From contig OX463815.1 of the NCBI GenBank assembly GCA_949825045.1, positions 21,941,231-22,005,230 of the forward strand: a stretch of 64,000 nucleotides of DNA, read 5' to 3'. The notes below the pieces were generated by a model. That model was not told where the DNA came from, made no database searches, and saw only the letters and a list, made by a program, of their open reading frames with translations. The position numbers and the translations under genes were made by a program. This document shows positions 53,769-63,617 of the stretch, piece by piece. The stretch is from Argyresthia goedartella. Lineage: Eukaryota > Arthropoda > Insecta > Lepidoptera > Argyresthiidae. Positions within the stretch are counted from its first letter, which is position 1; the number at the start of each line of letters is the position of its first letter.

Positions 53769-55682
53769 ATGTCGTTATCTGAAATACAGAAGGGTGTTTC
53801 TAAGGAACTCAGATGGTTTTCCTCCGCACACGGTCTGATAGACCGTTTAGATAGGCATGATGTGGTATTGGAGCGGTCTATGGACGTTAAGGAACGTTAC
53901 AATAGGGTGCTCGAATTGTCCGCGCAGGCGGAATCAGTTGATGGTTGCGCACCTGACAGGCTGTCACGGTTGCTAGGGGATGTCGACCAATGTATGGAGA
54001 TGGCAGCTGCTATCACGCAGAAGGCTGCGGACATACGTAGACAGCGCGAGTCCAGCCATGGTGGTGACATTGAAGCACCTCTGCCGCTTCAGGGTTCAGG
54101 GTCCAGGTTACCGGCCATAACTATGCCTACTTTTGACGGAGTGTCCGGTGAATGGATGAGCTTCATCAATCTGTTCGACAGTTTGGTGCACATGCGATCG
54201 GACATTACCAAGTCTGTCAAGATGGCTCAGCTGGTGGCAGCATTGAGGGGTGAGCCTAGGGAGCTGGTCGCTCATTTGACAGTTACGGAGGGTAACTATG
54301 AAACGGCCAGACAATTGTTGGTCAGACGTTACCATAACAAACGGAGGTTGGCCGATGCCCAACTGAACCGTTTGTTTAGTATCCCGGTTGTGAACAAGGT
54401 CGGGGCCATACAGACGGAGGTTTTGAACCCGTTGTTGTCCGTCACCAAGGCTCTAGAGAATCTTGGACTTCCGGTTGGTGAATGGTCGTACCTACTGTTG
54501 TACATTGTACTTTCCCGCCTACCCGCTGACGTGCAGACTCGTTTCGAACAGTCTCACGGGAGGTCGGCCGAGGACCTGCCCGCCTTCTCCGACTTGGTCG
54601 GATTCTTGGAAGAGGAGGCTCGACGGGCAGAGAATTTGGGGTTGACGGTCACCCATCCTTCGGAGCCACAGAGAGCTGCCGGGAGCGCTGTGAGTAGGGG
54701 CTCTCCGACGAGGAAGGACCGCACCAACCGGCAGTCATATGGGACTGTGAGTGCATTGACCCCACATAGTGAGACCTGCCCATGTTGTAGGCAGATTGGC
54801 CATGCTGTGGCCAATTGCAATAAGTTCGGGGAACTTAGGGTTCAGGGACGGCGCCGGATGGCCAAGCAGCAGAGCTGGTGTTTCCTGTGCCTCGGGCCAC
54901 ACATGGCTAGGTACTGCACGCGCACAAAAATGTGCGGATATTGTGGTGGGGCCCACAACAATCTGTTGTGCATGAACCGGTCCGGCCAACAGCCACCACA
55001 GGGCCGTACCCAGGGTGACACGGCATGGGGCCCTGAGAATTCGTTTGCGACTCGGAGCGCAACTCAGGAGCCAACGTCCCCACGTCCACAGGGCCGTACC
55101 CAGGGTGATACGGAATGGGGCCCTGAGAATTCGTTTGCGACTTGGAGCGCAACTCAGGGGCCAATGTCCCCACGTGCACAGGGCGGTACTAGGGTGCAGG
55201 GCCGCACTCAGGGTCATCACATGGGGGGCCCTGAGTTTTCGGTTGCGACTCAGCATCCGACTCAGCGGGCAATGGGGCCACAAGCACGCAGCCACCCAGG
55301 GGTGCAGGGCCGCACTCAGGGTCATCACATGGGGGGCCCTGAGTTTTCGGTTGCGACTCAGCATCCGACTCAGCGGGACATTGGGTATGTTGAGCAGGCC
55401 GTTACGGGCGGGTGGTATGGGACACCTTCGAGCTATGCGGGTGCGGTTCGGACGCCGCCTCAGTTGTCGCCCCGCTCGTCGCCTCGTCCTCGTCGGTCGC
55501 ATGTGATGTCCCCCCCGCTCATGGAGCGGCCACGGTTGAATTCACGCCCACCCCCCTTTAAGGGGAATCGTAGGTTGGGAATGGAACCGGCGCGTGGGCC
55601 ATTTGTACAATGGGACCCTCTGGCGTATAGCTGCCTACCTGATCGGTTACAGGCACAGTGGGGCCCCGGGGGCCCTCGCTAG
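53769..55682 (+). CDS. gag: BEL/Pao Gag
   Basis: The first in-frame ATG is 53769, giving 637 residues; the frame opens slightly earlier. The N-terminal ~100 residues are helical and charged. A capsid-like domain follows (ITMPTFDGVSGEWMSFINLF, then LVAALRGEPRELVAHL and RRYHNKRRLADAQLNRLF), the DUF1759-type Gag core known from BEL elements. Near residue 350 come three zinc knuckles: CX2CX4HX4C in CCRQIGH, and two CX2CX3HX4C (CFLCLGPHMARYC, CGYCGGAHNNLLC). The C-terminal 220 residues are repetitive. The frame ends at TAG 55680-55682, and the pol frame follows in the same frame. Gag packages the RNA and forms the particle. No lesion is seen in the coding core. Confidence 0.93.
   Translation: MSLSEIQKGVSKELRWFSSAHGLIDRLDRHDVVLERSMDVKERYNRVLELSAQAESVDGCAPDRLSRLLGDVDQCMEMAAAITQKAADIRRQRESSHGGDIEAPLPLQGSGSRLPAITMPTFDGVSGEWMSFINLFDSLVHMRSDITKSVKMAQLVAALRGEPRELVAHLTVTEGNYETARQLLVRRYHNKRRLADAQLNRLFSIPVVNKVGAIQTEVLNPLLSVTKALENLGLPVGEWSYLLLYIVLSRLPADVQTRFEQSHGRSAEDLPAFSDLVGFLEEEARRAENLGLTVTHPSEPQRAAGSAVSRGSPTRKDRTNRQSYGTVSALTPHSETCPCCRQIGHAVANCNKFGELRVQGRRRMAKQQSWCFLCLGPHMARYCTRTKMCGYCGGAHNNLLCMNRSGQQPPQGRTQGDTAWGPENSFATRSATQEPTSPRPQGRTQGDTEWGPENSFATWSATQGPMSPRAQGGTRVQGRTQGHHMGGPEFSVATQHPTQRAMGPQARSHPGVQGRTQGHHMGGPEFSVATQHPTQRDIGYVEQAVTGGWYGTPSSYAGAVRTPPQLSPRSSPRPRRSHVMSPPLMERPRLNSRPPPFKGNRRLGMEPARGPFVQWDPLAYSCLPDRLQAQWGPGGPR
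54999..55380 (+). repeat. Coding tandem repeats in Gag C terminus
   Basis: Two copies of a 90 bp unit (CAGGGCCGTACCCAGGGTGA at 54999 and 55089) are followed by two copies of a related 108 bp unit (GTGCAGGGCCGCACTCAGGG at 55194 and 55302). They encode GRTQG and GPE-based 30- and 36-residue repeats. Both periods are multiples of three. Confidence 0.9.
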
Positions 55683-57302
55683 GAATTTGCGGCCCAACAA
55701 TTTGTTGCCCCCCAACCGGAGACGGTGGTGTTACCGATCGCCTCTGTGCTTGTTTGGGATTTGGCGGGCAACCCAACATACGTTCGCGCCCTATTAGATT
55801 CTGGAGCTCAGGGCTGCATTGTATCGAATGATTTAGCAAAATGGTTGGGCCTCAAGATAAATAATGTATCGCTGCCGAGGAAATTGGTCCCTGCTGGGGA
55901 TTACAGGGCAACCCTTCACGGGTTTTGTGATGCCTCTGAACGAGGGTTTGCGGCAGCGGTCTATTTGCGAACCGTCACCTCCACCGGGGAGGTCGACGTG
56001 CGTTTGGTTTTGGCAAAAAGCAAGGTAGCGCCTATTCGGACAAGGATGACGATTCCAAAACTGGAACTGTCCGGGGCTGCTCTTTTGACCAAACTTTTGA
56101 ATCACACTTTAACAGTGTTGCGTGGGTCAGTGGTTTTGGAGGATACGGTGTACGCGTGGACGGACAGCCAGATTGTTTTGTGCTGGCTGAAGGCTTCGGT
56201 CCATAACTTAGAGGTTTTTGTTGCAAACCGTGTCTCCCAGATTGTGTCGTCTGAGGTCCCACTGACCTGGAGACATGTACCAGGAGAATTGAACCCGTCT
56301 GATTGTGCATCCAGGGGATGTCGGGCTCCTGAACTAGTTAGACACCATTTGTGGTGGGGACCACCCTGGCTTGCCAGGAGAGAATCGGACTGGCCCCACA
56401 GCCATGTAGTAGTATCTTCGGATCATGGCCCCAGAGCGGCCGTGCATGTTACCCAGAAGGGGCAATACAAGGCGTACCTATGTGTGTTTGTTTGTTTATC
56501 CACCAAGGCGGTACATCTCGAGCTCGTTGCTGATCTCTCGACAGAGGCTTTCATTGCTTGTTTGGATAGGTTTGTTTCTCGAAGGGGACTTCCAACTTTG
56601 ATCCGCTCTGATAACGGCACTAACTACATCGGTGCGGAACGATGCTTACGAGAGATAGTCAACTTTTTGAATGTAAATAAAGTGGATATTGGAACGGCCC
56701 TCTCCCGTCGGGGTATACAGTGGACCTTCAGCCCACCGATTTGCCCCCACTGGGGTGGGATTTTTGAGGCCGTAGTTAAGTCAGCTAAGACGCACTTGGG
56801 GCGTATAGTAGGTCAGACCGCGCTGACTTTTGAGGAGCTCGCGACATTGTTTTGTAAGATCGAGGCCGTTCTCAATTCGCGACCGTTGTGTCCGCTCAGC
56901 TCGGATCCAAATGACCTGGAGGCTCTGACCCCAGGCCATTTCTTGATAGGACAGCCACTTAACGCGTTGCCCGAGCACCCCTTCGAGGGAGTGAAATTGT
57001 ATCGGTTGTCAAGGTATCAGATGTTGCAGCAGTTTACTCAGAATTTCTGGAAGCGTTGGTCGCTCGAGTATCTGCATATCTTACAACAGCGCCTTAAGTG
57101 GACTGACAAAACCAGCCCCCCTAGTGTTGGTGACCTCGTTCTGGTTAAGGATGCTAACCTACCGCCACTACGTTGGCGCAGGGGGCGCATTGTTAACTTG
57201 TTCCCTGGCAAGGACGGGACCCCCCGGTCTGCAGAGGTTCTAGTAGGAGGCTCGGTTCTAAAACGAGCGGTAGCAACGTTGTATCGGCTGCCCGTAGATT
57301 AG
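55683..57302 (+). CDS. pol: BEL/Pao Pol with reverse transcriptase and zinc domain deleted
   Basis: Numbering here is from GTG 55725; the frame is open from 55683 and has no clear ATG start. Residues 23-34 are the aspartic protease core LLDSGAQGCIVS (Asp25). By about residue 65 it is already in RNase H: HGFCDASERGFAAAVYLR (Asp69), IPKLELSGAALL and YAWTDSQIVLCWL. The whole reverse transcriptase, normally several hundred residues, is missing between them. After GELNPSDCASRG the integrase core follows early: SSDHGP (Asp233, probable first catalytic residue), YLCVFVCLSTKAVHLEL, RSDNGTNYIGAE (Asp296), and GGIFEAVVK (Glu348). The H2C2 zinc region is absent. The C terminus (KRWSLEYLHILQQR, GDLVLVKDAN, RWRRGRI) is normal. 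Both losses keep the frame open. It cannot copy itself. Confidence 0.9.
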   Translation, partial: EFAAQQFVAPQPETVVLPIASVLVWDLAGNPTYVRALLDSGAQGCIVSNDLAKWLGLKINNVSLPRKLVPAGDYRATLHGFCDASERGFAAAVYLRTVTSTGEVDVRLVLAKSKVAPIRTRMTIPKLELSGAALLTKLLNHTLTVLRGSVVLEDTVYAWTDSQIVLCWLKASVHNLEVFVANRVSQIVSSEVPLTWRHVPGELNPSDCASRGCRAPELVRHHLWWGPPWLARRESDWPHSHVVVSSDHGPRAAVHVTQKGQYKAYLCVFVCLSTKAVHLELVADLSTEAFIACLDRFVSRRGLPTLIRSDNGTNYIGAERCLREIVNFLNVNKVDIGTALSRRGIQWTFSPPICPHWGGIFEAVVKSAKTHLGRIVGQTALTFEELATLFCKIEAVLNSRPLCPLSSDPNDLEALTPGHFLIGQPLNALPEHPFEGVKLYRLSRYQMLQQFTQNFWKRWSLEYLHILQQRLKWTDKTSPPSVGDLVLVKDANLPPLRWRRGRIVNLFPGKDGTPRSAEVLVGGSVLKRAVATLYRLPVD

Positions 57303-57334
57303 GGGACAGGTGGGTGCCTGTCCGGGCGGGTGAT

Positions 57335-57878
57335 TGTTCGATTCCAAATCGATATTCGATCGATGGTTTCGGAACGGCCATTTTGAATTTGACGTTGCTG
57401 CCAACCTTGCAGTTTTTTGACAACTGACTGACGAAAAGCCCTCGCGATGGAACGCGTATTGGTATAGGGTATTGAAATTAAATCGCAAGCCATCTGGAAT
57501 GTATTCGGGTTCCCCTCAGGATTGTCTATATAGCTGAGTGTTTTGTGGTTCCCCGAACCAGATAAAGTTCGCATTTACGTGGCCGATTGGTTTTTCCCAC
57601 GTAACATAACCTGTGTTGGAACACTGTGCTCGTCGAAGCTGGCCTGCCAGCCATACCTGGTTGGCTGAAGAACCTGTCTACCAAGAAGAGCCTAGGGTGC
57701 ACCCAGGCCTTGCAGAGAGACAGGAGTTTGACGGGAACGAAGCACAGACCAGGTCAGATAGATTCATAAGTATTAGCTCGGTGAATCGCCGACGTTCACA
57801 CTTCTTGGCATCTGATCGCTACGCTACCTCGTAGCTATGGGCCCCTGCGAGGTCATTGGGTGCCGAGAAGCCTGAACA
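57335..57878 (+). repeat. 3' LTR
   Basis: Same length as the 5' LTR (544 bp) and identical but for one base. A G-rich stretch (CCGGGCGGGTGAT) precedes it; the polypurine tract is not clear-cut. Confidence 0.95.
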
Positions 57879-57883
57879 GGTTC
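57879..57883. repeat. Target site duplication GGTTC, right
   Basis: Matches 52680-52684. Confidence 0.92.
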
Positions 57884-58052
57884 TGAATCCCAAACTAGAG
57901 CAGAGCTGCGGAGTGATGCTTGTACTTTCTACTTATAAACAAACTCCGTCGCATTGAAGAGTTTGAGATCTTTCTGTTGTTCGATACTTAAAAATCGGTC
58001 AAGTACTATCATAGACTCAAAACAACCAATTATGTAAAAAGAAAAATTATCA
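57884..58052. other. Unique DNA between BEL/Pao element and duplicated segment
   Basis: No match elsewhere in the window and no gene. It would originally have adjoined the 5' end of RTE element E, before the BEL/Pao insertion. Confidence 0.5.
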
Positions 58053-60090
58053 TACAGTAGGCATTTAGAATATTTTAGCACAGATTCTAGGTCATTTATC
58101 ATGATGATAAATAACAACGGACCAAGAATAGAGCCTTGGCTAACACCCGACCGCGTGTGGTACGGCTGGGACTCAAAGCAGCCATGTCGCACAAACTGTT
58201 GGCGGTTTTTCAAGTAGTCAGCAAAGAAGACCAACAGCCTTGGGGCAAATCCTATGGCGCACAATTTCTTCATTAGGGCATCGTTATCAACTCTATCGAA
58301 CGCCTTACGGAAGTCCAGATAGGCGACGTCCACCTGACATCCCCGATCCATGCTCTCTGAGACCAAATCGACTAACGTCAGTAAGTTGGTGGTTATTGAG
58401 CGACGACTCCTAAATCTGTGTTGCGAGTCGCACAAATATGGCGCTATCTGTGGATAGATTTTACCGTATATGACTCACTCGAATAATTTTGCCAATAAAC
58501 TCAGGATCGCAATCGGTCGATATTGATTTATAGAGGTAGTATCACTAGTCTTGGGTACAGGACTGACTCGAGAGAGCTTCCAGCTGGTGGGGTACTTCCC
58601 TTGCTCAAAAGCTAGGTTGAAGATACAACCTAAAGGCAGTACCAGCTGATCACTATAGGCCTTTAAGAAGTAAGGAGGGACGTTGTCCGGTCCAATTGCG
58701 CTCCTTGGCCTTAGTTGCCTCAGTCCTTTCTATATATCCCTACGGGAAACATGTGTAATTTGGACGTAGTTAGCAGAACGCGAGTCAACAGATCTGTTTA
58801 CCAGATCCGGTGCCAGCACCGGCTTGACACTGAGAAAAACCTCGGAGAAGTAGTCTGCAAATGCGGCTGCTGCTTCTTCTCCGGCACACTCTTGCCCCTG
58901 ATGCATGACCCGAGGATCGAAACCACCCTTCGATCTGAGGCCGCTCACATGTTTCCAAAACGCGCATGGGTTGTATCTGATATTACCTTCTAAACTCACT
59001 ATGTGGTTCATGTAAGCTGTAGCTATGCGGCACTTAATACTGGCTCTCAGCTCACTGAATGCGGCGTAGTCAGCTGGTCTCTTACACGACTTCCACTTAC
59101 AATGTAATTTAACCTTGGTGGCTAGGTCGTGTATTATATCCCCAGTATACCACACTAGGTAGCGTCTAGTAGGTACACATTTCCTGGTTTTTTTCGGCAC
59201 TGTCGCATTGAAAATATCGTATATGGTGTCGTAAAAACGACCAACTACCGTGTCCACATCCGGAGCTTCAGCAATATCGACCCAAGTGACGCTAGACATG
59301 TGTTCGTACAGGACTGTGTGGTTGCCCTTGGCAAAATTCCAGTCATTGTGACCGTCAATGTTGCTGGGATACAAGCGGCCGGATCGCTGGACTGCGCCTT
59401 GCATTGACGACAGTGGCACAATGATGTCGAGAGGCGGGTGGTAGGCGTCAGCGTGTGGCACCAGGCTGCCTGACACGGAGGTGCGCACGGTTACACCACG
59501 GACGCTCTCCGGCAGTAATACCACATCAAGCACGCCCCCGTGAGCATTCATCACCTCATTCGTCTCATACATAGAACAAACACTCAGAAGCAATAATAAT
59601 TAACAATAGACAGTGATGCACTATTCATGTTGAGGTCACCGAAAATAATAAGGTTTCCGTTTAAGGTTGACCTGTTTCCTTCCGTTTTGGTGAACCAGCT
59701 TAGATATTGGGCATCTTTTTCCGCCTGTGAGATTGGTTTCCCGTTCTTCTTTTTACTGGGGTCCACATAGACCACACAGACTGTGAAGTGGAAACCGTCC
59801 AATGTGAAGTTGGCCCAAAGATCTTCGCCATGATCTGTTTCGAGGTCCCGGCATCGGCGTAGTGTGATGCCGGGGCGGTCTGCGAGCAGCACGCCTCCGC
59901 ACGCGGTGGGGCGATCCCGGCGCAGCACGCTCCAACCTCCCGTCGTTACCTCAGCATCTCCAACGGATGAGTCCAGGAATGTCTCCGTTGCAGCGACGAG
60001 GTCCTGTCCTAGTGAAGGAAGGTTATTACGCCAGTATTCTAGCCTGCTCTTAATACCTCGAACGTTCTGGTACATAATATCGAGAGTCAT
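58053..60090 (-). pseudogene. LINE A copy 2 ORF2, C-terminal part missing
   Basis: It starts at ATG 60090 (TLDIMYQNVRG). The endonuclease is open through FGDLNMNS to 59584, where a 4-base loss relative to copy 1 shifts the frame. The next frame (59593-58730) supplies the end of the endonuclease and the spacer (FYDTIYDIFNATVPKKTRKC, YLVWYTGDIIHDLA, FWKHVSGLRSKGGFDPRVM). After another break come RPDNVPPYFLKAY, a TGA near 58473, and the palm start VAYLDFRKAFDRVD and SGVSQGSILGPLLF. It ends before YADD at 58053. Copies 1 and 2 lack different parts. Confidence 0.9.
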
Positions 60091-60166
60091 CCCTGTGCTG
60101 ACTCGGAGATTATCCCCGAGTGCCAGTCTTCGGTTGAGCTCCTCGAAAGGGTATCCAGGCTTTCAC

Positions 60167-60250
60167 TCTATATATATATATATATATACTGGCCCATACA
60201 TTGCTTCTGGCCCCACACTAGGATACCCTGTATCTTGGGACGGTTTAGTG
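60167..60250 (-). mobile_element. TA run and SINE family 1 body fragment
   Basis: This is the same junction as at 31041-31130: (TA)n, then CTGGCCCATACATTGCTTCT. Confidence 0.65.
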
Positions 60251-60306
60251 ACAATGACGAGACGATGACGTTTAACTTTAGGTTCCTATCCATTATCTGC
60301 CATTCT

Positions 60307-60485
60307 TAGGGTTCCGTACCCGAAGGGTGCCAATCTGGCCCCCTTTTACTAAGCCTCCGAAGTCTGTCTGTATCTCTGTCCGTCACCAAGGTCTATCTGA
60401 TGAACCGTAATAGGAGAAATAACATTTTCACAGAAAGTGTACTTCTGTTGCTGCCATAGTAACAAATAATGAAATACGCGTGATT
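60307..60485 (+). repeat. GGGTTCCG repeat, short copy
   Basis: Second copy of 31180-31365, with AAATATATAAACATTT in place of the longer A-run at its end. Confidence 0.78.
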
Positions 60486-60619
60486 TAAAAAAAAAATATA
60501 TAAACATTTATTAATCCCAATTACAATATTTATAACTTATACTATATAGCCACTACGCAAGCCAGTAGCTTATCTGTAGTGGCGAGTGTTACTTACATAA
60601 CAACAATGTTTTAATTATA

Positions 60620-63548
60620 TTATTTGGAAACAGACTTTTTGATGAGGAACTCTTTTATCTTATGCTTATACTTATTGCTATCGCTATTAATATATAAATG
60701 TTGAAGGTCGTTTGGAAGTTCGTTGACCATATCCGGCAAGAAGTACATCCATGTTCTAGTTCCATATACATTATTATATCTAGGTAATGTAAATGATGGC
60801 ATAGAGGTAAGGTTACGTAGTCTAGAGGATCTTTCCTTTTTTTTCAAGAACGTTTTGTTAATATCTTCATCGATTAGTGTATGTAATTTTAATTTGTCGT
60901 ATACATCTAGTATTTTACAGTATTGGAATAGGTTAATTTTGGTTTTCTTATCTCCAGAAAAGGCTTTTGTTGGAACAATTACTATTAAAATACTTTTTGG
61001 GAGTTTATATATCTTTTCTAAATATGTTTTGTATGATCTTCCGTAGCTACTTATACCATATCCTATAATTGCATCGGCCATTGCCATATATATTAGTCTT
61101 AGTATTTTAAACGGTACTTTATATTTAAGAATCGCAAATTTACCCAATAACGCTCTCAGTTTATGACACACATGTTGTATGTGCGGTTCCCAGTTGAAGC
61201 GCTTATCTATAATCAGTCCTAGATACTTGTGTTGTTGGACCACCTCTAGTGATGTGTATTTACAGTTTGTATTTTTTGCGTGAAAACATTGATGCTCATG
61301 TGCTACGATGCTGGGTTGGATGTCGGTGCTGTTGTGAGATGAGTGAATGTGTACTACTTTCGTCTTGTTTGAATTGATAACGAGCGCCGCGTCATGCGCC
61401 CATTTGCATAAAAGGTTGTAATTTTCTTGCATAATCCGTTCCGCTGTTTTTATATCACTGTGGGCGACAACCAAGCATGTATCATCGGCAAATTGGTAAA
61501 CCGATCCTTCTGTTATAATATTACACATATCATTGACATAAAACAGATATTCTAAGGGGGCTAATATGGACCCTTGAGCAGATCCTACCTCAGTATGAGT
61601 CAAGCTACTAAGCTGTTCTGCTATTTTTACTGTTGTGAATCGACAGCTGTGATAATTTTTTATCCATTTTAGGAATGGGCCCTATATACCATTTTATTCT
61701 AATCTATTATATAATGTTTCATTTTCTATGGTGTCGAAGGCCTTACTAAAATCGATAAAAATAGTTAGTACATGTTTTTTTATTATTTAGGTACTCGTTA
61801 ACTTCGTTAGTAAATTTTGACAAAAGCTGAGTTGTACTTTTATTTTTTTGAAATCCGTATTGATTGTTATTTATGATTCCATTTTTTTGTATGTAGTTAT
61901 TTATTTGAATGCCGAAGTATCTCTCGATGATCTTATCTATACTAGACAGAATGGTGATTGGTCGATAATTGTTGGTACCTGTTTTACTTCCATTTTTGAA
62001 TATTGGTCTTATGATACCTATTTTTATTTGGTCAGGATATATAGTTGTTTCTATACACTGATTTATCAGGTGAGTGATAATTGGAACAAGCTCATTTGAT
62101 ATAATTTTAATATCACATACTCTAATGCCATCAATGCCTGGACTCTTTTTTGAATTCATGTGTTTAATAATTTTTTCCGTGATTTCATTACTGGCCTTGT
62201 ATATTTTCATACATCTATCCGTGATATTTATATGATTTTTGTTATCAAGAAGTGGCCTTTTGCAATTTTGGCATATTTTTTTTACATTATTGCTGAATTC
62301 TTCAGCAAATATATTAGTTAAATTAGTGACATTCGTGTTAAAATTCTTACATATTATTTCATCTATCGATTTTGTAAGTTTACCGCATAATTTATTTATT
62401 ATTTGCCATATCTGTTTTGTGTTTTTAAAGTTATTGTTTATTTTATTAAGTAAGTATAGGCAGTGGTTTTGTTCCTAAAATTATTATAAATTAATCTATT
62501 CTTCGCATTGCTTTGGTCCTTTTTCCAAATTTTGTATAGTTCATCTCTTGTCTTGCACATAGTGATTAGTTTTTTGTCGATCCACTTACAATTTTTTCTT
62601 TTTCCTTCACTATTATTTTTGAGTTTGTACTTACATTTTTTATAAGTTACATTAAATTTATCGATTATAAAGTTTAGAATATCGTTGGGGTTTTTCATTT
62701 CCAACGCTAATCTCCAATCAGTGTTTTTAAATTCCGAAATTAGTTTCTGATGATTTAGTTTAGTTGAGACCTTGTTTACGAGGGGTGGTTTGGTAAGGCG
62801 CGTATTGTCTTTTATCAAGCAACCGGTTATGCAATGATCAGCTGGTGCTATATTGATAACGGTCGTGTTCACGTCGCGGTTACCTACGCAACGCATAAAG
62901 ATGTGATCAATACAAGATCTCGTTATAAGATCACCCTTTTTTTCTATTCGTGTACATTGCGTAATACCGCTTTCAAGTCCAATTTCGCTTAGTTTGTTTA
63001 AATACTGCATCCTGTGTTCATTATACTTTGTTGTGTCAATGTTCATGTCTCCTATAATCATGTAGTCACTTTTTATTGCATATTTTTTATTTAAAATAGA
63101 AAGTTCTTCAATAAAACGTGTCTTATTTTTATCCGGCGGCCATATACCGCACATATTCCTATTTTGTAGTTATAAGATGTTTTTATTTCGCCTGTTAAGC
63201 ATTCAAAATTATAGGTACACGAGTCTGTCCTGTAAAATTCTATGCTTTTGTGTATGTATAATATAATGCCACCGCCCTTTCTATAATTTCTAAGTTCTGT
63301 GTACATACTATAGTTATCTAGCTGAAATAATTGTTTACAATTTTCGTTTAATAAGCTTTCGTAATCACAATAATATGAATAGTGTTTTTACAGTTATGTA
63401 TAGTACATTCTACCTGGCTGAAGTTTTTTACCATAGATCGTATATTTACATGAAGTGTTAGTAAACATTGCTCAGTAATTGATTGCGATCCTACAAAGTC
63501 ATTCCAGGTATCAAAGTTTTGTTCTATTATAAATGACTCATTAGCCAT
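60620..63548 (-). pseudogene. LINE B copy 2 ORF2, frameshifted
   Basis: It starts at ATG 63548 (ANESFIIEQNFDTW) and follows the plan of copy 1. Indels near 63350, 63145 (CGGCCATATACC for CGGCCTATATACC), 62450 and 61780 each break the frame, and a stop region lies near 61650-61690. Between breaks it is very close to copy 1. It keeps ADHC where copy 1 has AEHC, and QFADDTCLVV. The 327-codon C-terminal part (61603-60620) is open. The lesions are mostly different from those in copy 1. Confidence 0.87.
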
Positions 63549-63617
63549 TATTGTAAAAAAAAAGTTGGCAGTTAGTACGACAGTATATTTTAACTTATGA
63601 GTATGGCGATACCTTGA

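Larger units (their letters stand above)
52685..57878 (+). mobile_element. BEL/Pao LTR retrotransposon, internally deleted
   Basis: Two 544 bp LTRs, a gag frame and a shortened pol frame (protease, RNase H, integrase core; no reverse transcriptase) flanked by GGTTC duplications. 5194 bp total, short for the family. No env-like frame is present. It inserted about 20-30 bp outside the 5' end of RTE element E. Confidence 0.95.

Noticed and set aside
54735..55502. 255-codon minus-strand open frame
   Set aside because: It is antisense to the Gag zinc-knuckle and repeat region; the length follows from the in-frame repeats and GC-rich codons. No protein likeness.
55015..55506. 163-codon plus-strand frame inside gag
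   Set aside because: A shadow frame of the same coding repeats.
52685..57878. Endogenous retrovirus with env
   Set aside because: Gag and Pol features are of the BEL/Pao type and there is no frame between pol and the 3' LTR that could be an envelope gene.
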